Shown piece by piece: positions 30,001-38,542 of a stretch of 64,000 nucleotides of DNA (position 1 is the first letter of the stretch; every line of letters begins with the position of its first letter). The position numbers were made by a program, and so were the translations under genes. Origin of the DNA: Hanleya hanleyi (taxonomy: Eukaryota; Mollusca; Polyplacophora; Lepidopleurida; Hanleyidae); the NCBI GenBank assembly GCA_036873755.1, contig JAVTVY010033741.1:62001-126000 (forward strand). Reading direction: 5' to 3'. The notes beneath the pieces are model-generated. The model was given only the letters and a program-made list of their open reading frames with translations, made no database searches and had not been told where the DNA came from.

Positions 30001-32134
30001 TCATATAACCCTACAGAGGGAGATGTTGGACTGTAGTATCATATAACCAAACAGAGGGAGGTGTTGGACTGTGGTATCATATAACCATACAGAGGGAGAT
30101 GTTGGACTGTAGTATCATGTAACCATACAGAGAGAGGCGTTGGACTGTAGTATCATATAACCATACAGGGGGAGATGTTGGACTGTAGTATCATATACTC
30201 ATACAGAGGTGGATGTTGTACTGTAGTTGTTTATAGCCATACAGAGGGAGATGTTGGACTGTAGTATATAACCATACGGAGTTGGAGAATGGACTGTAAT
30301 ATCATATAACCATGTAGAGGGTGATGTTGGACTGTAGTATCATATAACAATACAGAGGGAGATGTTGGACTGTAGTATCATATAACCTTACAGAGGGGGA
30401 TGTTGGACTGTAGTATCATATAACTATACAGGGGAGATGTTGGACTGTAGTATCATATAACCATACAGAGGGAGGTGTTGGACTGTAGTATCATATAACC
30501 ATACAGAGGGAGATGTTGGACTGTAGTATCATATAACAATACTGAGGGAGATGTTGGACTGTAGTATCATATAACCATACAGAGGGCGAGATTGGACTGT
30601 AGTACATAACCATACGGAGGGGGAGAATGGACTGTAATATCATATAACCATACAGAGGGAGATGTTGGACTGTAGTATCATATAACCATACAGAGGGAGG
30701 TGTTGGACTCTAGTATCATATATCCATACAGAGGGTGATGTTGGACTGTAGTATCATATAACCAAATAGAGGGAGGTGTTGGACTCTAGTATCATATAAC
30801 CATACAGAAGGTGATGTTGGACTGGGGTATCATATATCCATACAGAGGGAGATGTTGGACTGTAGTATCATATAACCATACATACTATGGTGGACTGGAG
30901 TATCATATAACCACACAGAGGGAGGTGTTGGACTGTAGTATCATATAACCATACAGAGTGAGATGTTGGACTGTGGCATCATATAACAATACAGAGGGAG
31001 ATGTTGGACTGTAGTATCATATAACCATACAGAGTGTCATGTTGGACTGAAGTATATAACCATACGGAGAGGGAGAATGGACTGTAATGTCATATAACCA
31101 TACAGAGGAAGATGTTGGACTGTAGTATCATATAACCATAGAGAGGGAGGTGTTGGACTCTAGTACCATATCACCATACAGAGGGTGATGTTGGACTGTA
31201 TTATCATATAACCATACAGAGGGAGATGTTGGACTGTAGTATCATATAACCATACAGCGGGAGATGTTGGACTGTAGTATCATATAACCATACAGAGGAA
31301 GGTGTTGGACTGTGGTATCATATAACCATACAGAGGGAGATGTTGGGCTGTAGTATCATATAACCATACAGAGGGAGGTGTTGGACTGTAGTATCATATA
31401 ACAATACAGAGGGTGATGTTGGACTGTAGTATCATATAACCATACAGAGGGAGATACTGAACTGTAGTATCATATAACCTTACAGAGGGAGATGTTGGAC
31501 TGTAGTGTCATATAACCATACAGAGGGTGATGTTGGACTGTAGTATCATATAACCATACAGAGGGAGATACTGAACTGTAGTATCATATAACCTTACAGA
31601 GGGAGATGTTGGACTGTAGTATCATATAACCATACAGAGGGAGATGTTGGACTGTAGTATCATATAACCATACAGAGGGAGGTGTTGGACTGTAGCATCA
31701 TATAACCACACAGAGGGAGGTGTTGGACTGTAGTATCATATAACCATACAGAGTGAGATGTTGGACTGTAGTGTCATATAACCATACAGAGGGAGATGTT
31801 GGACTGTACTATCATATAACCATACAGAGGGAGATGTTGGACTGTAGCATCATATAACCATACAGAGGGAGGTGTTGGACTGTAGTATCATATAACCATA
31901 CAGAGGGAGATGTTGGACTGTAGTAGTGTCATATAACCATACAGAGGGAGATGTTGGACTGTAATATCATATAACAATACAGAGGGATGTGTTGGACTGT
32001 AGCATCATATAACCACACAGAGGGAGGTGTTGGACTGTAGCTTCATATAACCATACAGAGGGTGATGTTGGACTGTAGTATCATATAACCATACAGAAGG
32101 GAGATGTTGGACTGTAGTATCATATAACCATACA
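1..32134. repeat. 38-bp minisatellite array, about 32 kb
   Basis: A 38-bp unit is repeated head to tail without interruption from the first base to about 32134, roughly 840 copies. Each unit contains variants of gatgttggactgtagtatca followed by an AT-rich stretch ending in aaccatac. Variants (aagaagatg, tatggcggg, gacagtggg, a shortened unit reading ttggtatcatataac) recur in the same order kilobases apart, so the array has higher-order structure. The short minus-strand open frames within it, all rich in YDTTVQHLPLYG-like strings, are translations of the unit. The 38-bp period is not a multiple of three, so any frame stays open only where stops happen to be mutated. I see no gene in it. The array enters from beyond the left edge. 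Confidence 0.97.
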
Positions 32135-32290
32135 GAGGCATTATGCTGGGGCGTTAAGGCATTCAGATAGGGTGCTAAGATAAGGCATTAAGGCGTTGAG
32201 ACGGGTGTTAAGGTGTTGAGACGGGCGTTAAGGCGTAAAGATAGGGCGTTAATGCGTATCAACGGGCGTTGACGGGCTTCACTGCATTTT
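32135..32290. repeat. short degenerate GGCGTTAAGG-type repeat
   Basis: Immediately after the last 38-bp unit, the sequence changes to a degenerate repeat of about 17-20 bp built from gggcgttaaggcgt, gagacgggtgttaaggt and similar strings. It is unrelated in sequence to the 38-bp minisatellite. It marks the boundary between the satellite and the Polinton relic. Confidence 0.7.
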
Positions 32291-32368
32291 GAAGAATTAG
32301 TTACAATTCCATGAATACGTAGAAAATCTGAGCTTTTGAGCTATTTCACCAGGGCGTTGAAGCGCTAA

Positions 32369-32706
32369 GCTTGGCGTTGGCGTCCGTTGCTACAAGAGGA
32401 CATCTCAGACGCCGCATTCGGACCACGGATGGTCCATCTCTACCCAAACACCTTCCTTCACACCCCCAAAATGCCATCTTTGGCTACTACTCCTACTGTT
32501 GACTTCACCAATGACGTCTCAGATGACATGGACATCCCTTAAGTCGCGGTCTACAGCAGATCAATGACATCATCCAGCAGGCCGACCAGGCGGCCCAGAT
32601 GAACATTTGGGAGCTCTCTCCCTATTTAACTGTGAGCGTGAAAGAAGAGCAAGTGCACTTTAACGCACCGTCAACTCGCATTTATTGCAAAATGAGATCG
32701 GTTTGA
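32369..32706 (+). pseudogene. possible 3' end of a truncated Polinton gene
   Basis: Two overlapping open frames look like coding sequence. The first runs to a TAA at 32540 and contains FGPRMVHLYPNTFLHTPKM. The second is shifted by one base near 32538 and runs to a TGA at 32704, containing QAAQMNIWELSPYLTVSVKE. Together they would be the last 110 or so codons of a protein whose upstream part is missing beyond the repeat at 32135-32290. The position, at the end of the element and followed by other Polinton-type genes, is compatible with a lost virion gene, but I do not recognise the family. A weak similarity of 32405-32450 to the noncoding repeats at 54110-54300 is a reason for caution. Confidence 0.3.
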
Positions 32707-32814
32707 AGATGGAAGAGAAACACAAAAACACAGTGGGGTCTGAGCGGGGAGGCTTGGTCAGTATGAAGATTTCGGTGACGTCCCCGCCCTCACACGGGTG
32801 CTGTACGGTTAGAC

Positions 32815-32823
32815 TATAAAAAG
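32815..32823 (+). promoter_or_regulatory. TATA box TATAAAAAG
   Basis: TATAAAAAG lies about 45-65 bp upstream of the RING-protein start codons (32867 or 32879). The identical nonamer occurs at 35277 before the three-repeat gene, and TATAAAAG occurs on the minus strand before the polymerase gene. The recurrence supports a shared Polinton promoter design. Confidence 0.6.
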
Positions 32824-32866
32824 CGCGCTGTGTATCGTCTGCTATCCATTGATTTTGAACTACATC

Positions 32867-33619
32867 ATGGCTCAATAAATGGATATTGATGGAGTGGACA
32901 ATATTAACGAGTCGTGGCTTGACGACATATTAGAAGAGCTATTCAAAGATGACGAACAAGAAGAAAAAAAAGACCAGCCGGTAGATGGCAGCGAGACTTT
33001 GACCCCAGTTTCACAACAGCGGCAATATCTTCACCATACCACGGGTCAATTCATTGATATTGAAGACGACGAAGAAGAAGAAGAGACGGCGGATGGAGAT
33101 TTGACCGCAGTTTCGCAACAACAACGGTCCTAATTTGACGAAGCAACCGGTCAATTCATCGATGGAGTGGACAATAGTACCTACGACGTACGGCTTGATA
33201 GTACCTACCACGAACGGCTTGATGAACTCATACAAGATCTGTTCGAACAAGACCAAGACCAAGAAAAAGAAAAAGAAAAAGAAAAAGAAAAAGAAAAAGA
33301 AAAAGAAAAAGAAAAAGAACAAGAAAAACAACAGACGGCAGTTTCACAGCAGCGATATCTTGGCTACTACAGCGACGAAATAAGAAGACTGGGGCGAGAC
33401 ACAACATGAGGAGTGGCAAAGCAATTGCCCTGTGCCAAATGTAGTAGTCGCTTCGCCAAATTCGCCTGTGGACACAAAGCGTTATGTGTCCGCTGTATCC
33501 ACAAACTTGCAGGAACACCAGCCCCTACGCCCAGTTACAAGCCCATACCGTGTACACCCGTCACGCTGAAATGTCCCCTGTGTACCAAGAGGCGAGAAGA
33601 ACTGCTCCAATCGGTGTAA
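32867..33619 (+). pseudogene. acidic RING-finger protein, broken by in-frame stops
   Basis: One reading frame runs through this interval with three in-frame stops: TAA at 32876, TAA at 33131 and TGA at 33407. The piece 32879-33133 is acidic. The piece 33167-33409 carries an (EK)n run from a hexanucleotide repeat. The last piece ends in a C3HC4 RING pattern with spacing C-x2-C-x8-C-x-H-x3-C-x2-C and then CPLC, which is the zinc-binding layout of E3 ubiquitin ligases. A motif of the type VSQQR...TGQFID occurs twice, and the stop at 33131 falls where the first copy has Tyr, which argues for a nonsense mutation in one gene rather than separate genes. The first ATG (32867, reading MAQ then stop) has the better start context. 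The RING fold is a family inference and its function here is unknown. Confidence 0.6.
33261..33320 (+). repeat. (GAAAAA)n microsatellite inside coding sequence
   Basis: About nine tandem copies of gaaaaa encode an alternating Glu-Lys run in the acidic RING-protein frame. The six-base period preserves the frame on expansion or contraction. Confidence 0.9.
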
Positions 33620-33985
33620 TCCCTTACACCTTCCTAACGGTCCTTATGAGGACCACCCAATTATACCCGAGCACAAACATCAGCTCCTATATGCACACAC
33701 CTAGGTAAAATAGGTAAATAACACTTAGTGAATGGGAAATTCCTACTAACAGCGCCCAGGTAAAAAAAAAACAACACCCACACACTATTAGTATGAATGT
33801 GCGGTAATAATATACTACTCTAATACATATACCGAGTAGTCCCGGAAAAACCCGAGTGTAAAAAAAAAGGTTTTGATGAGGAGGAGGAGATGGGCCATGG
33901 CGGGCTTTTAAAATAGTTGTGGGGTATGAGGTGTGGGAGATTGTCATAGATGTTCTAGAGTTGAATGTGTATATTTTGTGAGGTG
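33620..33985. other. intergenic, no gene seen
   Basis: AT-rich sequence after the RING frame. It contains several poly(A) runs (about 33762 and 33858) and no open frame with recognisable content. A 121-residue minus-strand frame (33687-34052) has low-complexity composition and no recognisable motif, and I treat it as chance. Confidence 0.5.
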
Positions 33986-34250
33986 ATGGAGATTGGTAAT
34001 GATCATAGAATATAGAGGAGAGGAGATTGGCATTCGTAGGGCCTAGGGGCAATTGTTACAAGTCCTGTTTGGGAGGCTAGGGGTTGGCCCTCAAAAGGGC
34101 CTTTGATGGCAGATTTTTTTTTTGGTGTTGGAGATTGGTAATCATAGAATATAGAGGAGTGGAGACAAATGTAGGGCCTGGTGTTATTTTTCAATGTGCC
34201 ATGTTAAAAGTTCCCTTTCGGAAGACTGGGGTGGCCCTCAAAAGGGCCGT
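33986..34250 (+). repeat. two direct repeats of about 140 bp, each ending in a hairpin
   Basis: The string ggagattggtaat followed by catagaatatagaggag occurs at about 33989 and again at about 34129. Each copy is followed by gtagggcct and, about 100 bp later, by ggccctcaaaagggcc (34086-34101 and 34231-34246), a perfect 6-bp inverted repeat with a CAAA loop. The copies have diverged, so the duplication is old. Confidence 0.7.
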
Positions 34251-34300
34251 AGGAATCAATTTGTTGACCCTGTTTTATTCAGAGGATGGGGTTGTCCTGT

Positions 34301-34618
34301 CTACCCCATCAAACTCACGGAGAAGTAGCTCCCGTCGGGCGGTTGTTGTTGTTGGGGCTGTTGTTGTTGTTGTTGGTGCTCCGCATCCGGCACTGATGGA
34401 ATTCCATCTAAAAATGTGGCTGGTGGAATTTCTCTGATGTCGACGAATTCGCGTTCAACTGGCTGGAGCAGTTGTTGTTGTTGGTCATCCAACAGATCTC
34501 CCAGTGTCTCCAGCCAGTCGTCTCCTGTTAAATTCATCGGTGCCTTCGTCATGAGGTGTTGAAGATCACCCCACGACAGCCGTGTCAAGTTGATGTTTTC
34601 CCTCGCCCATCTCGGCAT
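34301..34618 (-). CDS. Gln-rich hypothetical protein
   Basis: A 105-codon minus-strand ORF starts with ATG at 34618. The N-terminal half has mixed composition (SWGDLQHLMTKAPMNLTGDD, then an acidic stretch). The C-terminal half has Gln runs from CAA/CAG repeats and then a Pro-rich end. Three ATTGG motifs at 34755, 34811 and 34834 read as CCAAT on the minus strand, and a CATAAAA lies at about 34728-34734, so a plausible promoter is present upstream on the same strand. I do not recognise a family. In Polinton-like and adintovirus elements, small opposite-strand regulatory ORFs occur, but that role is only inferred here. Confidence 0.45.
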   Translation of the reverse strand: MPRWARENINLTRLSWGDLQHLMTKAPMNLTGDDWLETLGDLLDDQQQQLLQPVEREFVDIREIPPATFLDGIPSVPDAEHQQQQQQPQQQQPPDGSYFSVSLMG

Positions 34619-34727
34619 CTCCGATAACCAGAACGTTTTTACGGCTATCGCTATGATCCTTCTGTATGATACGTGTTACTCGTCTGAAAGAATGTGATTT
34701 GAATGCGCTGTACCCACGCGTCGCTGG

Positions 34728-34838
34728 GTTTTATGCTCAATAGGCTGGATTGTGATTGGCTGTTTAAAGCAGAGCGAACCTCTTTCATCGGTTCTGTTTT
34801 CGTCAATTCCATTGGTTGAAATAATGGATGCTGATTGG
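34728..34838 (-). promoter_or_regulatory. possible CCAAT/TATA promoter of the Gln-rich ORF
   Basis: On the minus strand this stretch has CATAAAA (34728-34734) and three CCAAT pentamers (complement of 34755, 34811 and 34834). The order, with CCAAT boxes upstream of a TATA-like element upstream of an ATG, matches a standard RNA polymerase II promoter. Confidence 0.4.
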
Positions 34839-34940
34839 CCCAATAAGGCGCTGCATACCTTCTGGGTTAACATGTCAATCCTCTTTTTTTGACCAAGCTC
34901 CGCTATAGGAAAACCTAGGTTAAATGAATTCCTATCCATA

Positions 34941-35236
34941 TAACATTACATCACCGAATCATGACTGACTTTGACGAAGGTAGAGGGGCAATGGAAATAA
35001 AACTATAACGTGTACGGGAACGGACTAGGATAGAGAGGCACGAAAAAATAAAACTATAACGTGTACGGCTATGGACTAGGGGTTAATTTAACATTACATT
35101 ACCGAATGATCACGGACTTTCACGAAGAGTGAGGGGACACGGAAAAATAAAACCATAACGTGTACGGGTACGGACTAGGATAGAGAGGCACGAAAAAATA
35201 AAAACTATAACGTGTACGGCTACGGACTAGGGGTTA
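34941..35236. repeat. 148-bp tandem duplication with four inner core copies
   Basis: Two units (about 34941-35088 and 35089-35236) begin with taacattacat and end with ggggttaat. Each holds two copies of a core reading ataaaactataacgtgtacg followed by a variable pair and cggactagg, giving cores at about 34997, 35047, 35147 and 35198. It is AT-rich and noncoding, and it ends 40 bp before a TATA box. Possible roles are an enhancer, an origin-like element or a remnant of a terminal region. None can be shown from sequence. Confidence 0.8.
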
Positions 35237-35276
35237 ATTATACGAATAGAGTATGTTAGTCTTGACATTGTAGTAG

Positions 35277-35285
35277 TATAAAAAG
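35277..35285 (+). promoter_or_regulatory. TATA box TATAAAAAG
   Basis: This is the same nonamer as at 32815. It lies 140 bp upstream of the ATG at 35425. A second TA-rich stretch (tatatatatac, about 35380) is nearer the start, so which one is used is open. Confidence 0.5.
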
Positions 35286-35424
35286 TACCCGTCCAACCCT
35301 ATTTGCGGCGCATGTGTTAGTCACTATGGACTGACTGGGTGTAGTATAAGCGCATGTAGAGGAAGCGCGCTACTCTCTCTATATATATACAGGCCTCCCT
35401 AGCCGGTGTTTGTCATTCACCACC

Positions 35425-36074
35425 ATGGCAGCGTGCGGAGCAGACGGTGAGCTTGCGCTGTTCCAACTGACCTCCGACGTCTACCTTATCGTCAATGACC
35501 ATCACCTGGAGCTCATCGAAGAACAACCCCGGGAGGTGAAGATATTTTTATCCCTATCAGGCTGGACTCTATTGACACGGTTGTTACAGGGGAAACAGCC
35601 CGAAGTCGATTTCATGCACGTGGGAGTCGGTATCTACATACGCAGTGGTGGAGATGATTCTTTTCCTTACCCGGTTAGAACAGCATGGTGGCGCCCATAT
35701 CACACTCCGTCCTGCATTATGGATGGCGCTGAAAGCTATTATCCCCGACGTCCATGACTTACTGCACCCCGAAGCGAACTCTGTGGCTAACCGGACTCTT
35801 ACACCTGGCTACACCCTATTGTTTTACCCCAAACGAGTCGACCTCATCGATAACCGGGCTGTGTGGGGACCCAAAGCCCACCACCTTGAAACGTGTGTTA
35901 AAGGGTACACTGGACGGTGATAGCATTCACCTGTGTGACCAGGTCTACATTTTCCGCGGCTCCTTTTTTGCTCAACTCACCTGTCTGAAAGGAGGACATT
36001 TTACCCTGGCCCCTGATCTATGGGCGGCATTGGAAGAAGTAGTCCCCATTGTCGATGAAGTACTATATCTATAG
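35425..36074 (+). pseudogene. three-repeat hypothetical protein (possibly PC4-like), two frameshifts
   Basis: The start is ATG at 35425 in a strong context (caccatgg). Coding continues in three successive frames: up to about 35664, then one base shifted to about 35905, then shifted again to the TAG at 36072. The breaks fall at short homopolymers (ttttcc and ggg at 35903-35905), each fitting a single inserted base. Each segment holds a similar module, a beta-like VYxxV or IYIR strand followed by a pattern of the type hITLRPALWMALKAIIP or FTLAPDLWAALEEVVP. The ending resembles the last strand and helix of PC4-type single-strand DNA-binding domains (ISL...W..L), but that is a loose visual match. 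The gene ends 33 bp before the integrase start, in the same orientation. Confidence 0.5.
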
Positions 36075-36107
36075 GGTGCACACAGGCTAGAGTGTCAGTG
36101 TATTACC

Positions 36108-37275
36108 ATGAAGCGAACACACAACAGCGCAACCCAGAGGGGGACCCGAAAGGGAAGCCAGTGGAGCACCCGCAAGGCCGGCCGGAAGGGTACAACGTGG
36201 AGTAAGACTGTGAACAAGGTGTTAACAGATTTGTATTACAGCCCAATCAGTCCAGCCGCTTATAGCGCTGTGGGAGCGCTCGCTCGAGCTGCACAATCCC
36301 AAGGCATCAGTCGAACTGAAGTTCGGGAATGGTTAAAAACCCAAGACACTTATAGCTTACATCGAGCAGCCCGACGACATTTTCGCCGTAACCTAGTCAT
36401 CGCAGGAGGAGTAGACGCACAATGGCAGGCCGTTTTGGTCGATATGAGTCGATTTGCTACCCACAATGATGGACATCGAAAAATGTTGACCTGTATCGAT
36501 ATTTTATCCAAGTACGCGTGGATGGTATCCATCCGGACCAAAAACAGGAGAGAATCTGGTACGAGCGTTCCAGCAGATTTTCAAGACGGGTCGCAAACCC
36601 TTCTATTTGCAAACGGATGAAGGCACAGAATTCCTCAACCGACACTTTCAAGCCTTTCTCAAGAAACAGAAGGTGTTTTTCTTCCATACGTACAACGAGA
36701 CCAAAGCCTCTGTGGTGGAACGGTTCAATCGCACCTTGAAAGGTCGGATGTACAAGTATTTTACAGCCAAAGACACCCGACGGTACATCGATGTGCTACC
36801 TCAACTGGTCCGAGGGTACAATCGAGCCTATCATCGCAGTATCCAGCGGGCTCCCCTCGATGTGACGGAAGGCAACGAACATCAAGTGCGCCGTACGCTG
36901 TACTCGATAGAACCAAGTCCACTCACTTCACCCCGTTACAAACGCGGAGATGTGGTACGGATCAGTAAAGTCAAAGGACGATTTGAGAAAAATTACTTGC
37001 CCAACTGGAGTGACGAGCACTTTGTCATCGTTCGCCATAGCCCCCGAAACCCACACGTCTATCAACTGGAAGATCTACAAGGAGAAACACTGCAAGGCAC
37101 GTTTTACGAGGCGGAATTACAACCGGTGGTAAAAACACGGAAAGACTACTACACGGTGGAAGAGATTTTGAAAACGGAACGTCGACGTGGCATCTCCTAT
37201 CATTTCGTCAAATGGCAAGATTGGCCCAGTTCGTTTAATTCCTGGGTCTCAGCCCGTGACATGAAACGGCTATAA
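36108..37275 (+). pseudogene. INT: Polinton retroviral-type integrase (rve) with C-terminal chromodomain
   Basis: This is the transposon integrase, a DDE-type enzyme that joins element ends to target DNA. The N-terminal region (YYSPISPAAYSAV..., LKTQDTYSLHRAARR) is characteristic of Polinton integrases. The core has WQAVLVDM at residues 106-113, then TDEGTEF (Asp codon 36616) and VVERFNR (Glu codon 36718). The C-terminus from about 37142 is a chromodomain (YYTVEEILK..., YHFVKWQDWPSSFNSWV). There are two lesions. A five-A run at 36540-36544 shifts the frame, as if one A were added. The first catalytic Asp, expected in WQADLVDM, is Val (codon GTT at 36432). The enzyme would be inactive even if the frameshift were a sequencing error. 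Confidence 0.92.
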
Positions 37276-37289
37276 ATTCTACCTCACGT

Positions 37290-37313
37290 CTCCTACAACG
37301 GTCAATGTAGGAG
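37290..37313 (+). other. inverted repeat between integrase and next gene
   Basis: CTCCTAC at 37290-37296 and GTAGGAG at 37307-37313 form a 7-bp stem with a 10-nt loop in the 44-bp gap between the integrase stop and the next ATG at 37320. Its function is unknown. Confidence 0.4.
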
Positions 37314-37319
37314 TGTACC

Positions 37320-37881
37320 ATGGATAGTGCACATCTTCCCTTACTGCTGCGGACTCGAAAAGGACAAGTCGGTAATGTCATGTGTATACTAGCGCTTCTG
37401 GGTGCCTTGTTTGGAGGAGTCTTCTACGACTGGGCGTACCTGATATACTGTTTCAACCTACCATCCACTCGTCCAATAGCTGCCCCCCAACGTCAAGTGC
37501 AATCGCCCAACACCACCACCACCATCTCTCCTACTACTACTACTACTACTCTGCGGAACATTACCAGGGTACCACCAGGTTCTACAGCACGTACCACTAC
37601 ACGGTCTAGTCTTACTCTCATTCCTACTACTACTACTACTACTCTGCGCAGTGTACCTGCCTAGTCCTACCCTCAGGAGCGACCCACCAGCATCATCTTC
37701 GACCATCACAGCTACCAGGGCAAAACCACGACAACATAGGACTCCCACGACGACTCTAACGCCTAGAGTGGGTATAGTACCACGTTTACCACGGCAACGG
37801 TACCCTCAGGACTACGACCCCCGGTGGGATCCACGACAACGGTGGTGGGCCTCTGAACGCTTGGCGCAAATCACCAAATAA
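37320..37881 (+). pseudogene. small membrane protein with Thr-rich repeats, frame-broken
   Basis: The N-terminal half starts at ATG 37320 and has a strongly hydrophobic segment (VMCILALLGALFGGVFYDWA, about residues 20-40), so one or two membrane spans are likely. Two (CTA)n tracts (about 37530-37550 and 37625-37648) encode Thr runs. After the second, the frame closes with a TAG at 37662, but an overlapping frame starting about 37651 continues to 37881 with a Pro/Arg-rich, then aromatic-basic tail (PRWDPRQRWWASERLA). Trinucleotide tracts keep the frame when whole units slip, so a separate indel must have shifted it. It lies between integrase and ATPase, 3 bp before the latter. Family not recognised. 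It could be two genes rather than one. Confidence 0.5.
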
Positions 37882-37884
37882 CCT

Positions 37885-38499
37885 ATGGATCCTCGGTGGC
37901 AGCATCCCTTCACGTGTCTCATCGCTGGACCGACCGGGTCGGGAAAACCACACTTCGTTCAACGGCTCATCCAACACGGGTCAGCCCTCATTTCACCGCC
38001 CGTGGCTCGCATCCTCTGGTGTTATGGAGCTTGGCAGCCTGCGTACGAGGAACTGACACGCATACCTGGACTCACCTTGGTGGAAGGATTACCCCCAGAG
38101 GATACCCCAGAAGACACGTTGGTGGTGGTAGACGATCTGATGGCCGAAACGGAGAGTCGGGTGACGCCTCTCTTTACGAAAGGGAGCCATCATCGTCGGT
38201 TGAGCATCATCTACATCGTCCAGAATCTCTTCAGTAAGAACAAAGAGCACCGCAACATCAGTTTGAATGCTCAGTATGTGGTGTTGTTCAAAAACCCCAG
38301 AGACGCATCACAAATTATGCACCTGGCGAGACAGATGTACCCTAAAAACACGGCATTTGTGCGGAAAGCTTTTGAAGATGCCACCCAAGGGGCCCACGGC
38401 TATCTTCTCATCGACTTGAAACAAGGGACACCCTCGGCACTTCGATTGTGGACCCACATTTTCCCCGGAGAGTTCCAGACGGTGTACACGCCCAAATAA
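37885..38499 (+). CDS. ATP: Polinton DNA-packaging ATPase (A32-like, FtsK/HerA superfamily)
   Basis: The 204-residue frame is open from ATG 37885. In related viruses this ATPase pumps the genome into the capsid. Walker A is GPTGSGK at residues 15-21, with hydrophobic residues before it. Walker B is LVVVDD at 79-84. IVQNLF follows at 111-116, as in A32-type ATPases, and KNPRDASQIMHLARQMYP is a family-typical block. The length fits Polinton ATPases. One oddity is that the residue after the Walker A Lys is Pro22 (codon CCA at 37948) where Ser or Thr is expected to bind Mg-ATP, so activity is doubtful although the frame is intact. AATAAA overlaps the stop codon (38495-38500). Confidence 0.9.
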   Translation: MDPRWQHPFTCLIAGPTGSGKPHFVQRLIQHGSALISPPVARILWCYGAWQPAYEELTRIPGLTLVEGLPPEDTPEDTLVVVDDLMAETESRVTPLFTKGSHHRRLSIIYIVQNLFSKNKEHRNISLNAQYVVLFKNPRDASQIMHLARQMYPKNTAFVRKAFEDATQGAHGYLLIDLKQGTPSALRLWTHIFPGEFQTVYTPK

Positions 38500-38504
38500 A
38501 TAAA
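38495..38504 (+). terminator. AATAAA polyadenylation signals at the ATPase stop
   Basis: Two overlapping AATAAA hexamers (38495-38500 and 38499-38504) begin within the ATPase stop region, 38 bp before the next start codon. This compact arrangement resembles viral gene ends. Confidence 0.5.
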
Positions 38505-38542
38505 AGAAGAAGACACAACACTCTAGCATTCACTTATTCATC

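Noticed and set aside
1..32134. CRISPR array
   Set aside because: Units are contiguous variants without distinct spacers, and the genome is eukaryotic.
33011..33518. Minus-strand frames with poly-Phe or FLFLFL runs
   Set aside because: They are the complement of the (GAAAAA)n tract in the acidic RING-protein frame.
34676..34939. 87-codon minus-strand ORF upstream of the Gln-rich gene
   Set aside because: It overlaps the CCAAT and TATA-like motifs, has no recognisable motif and lacks a promoter of its own.
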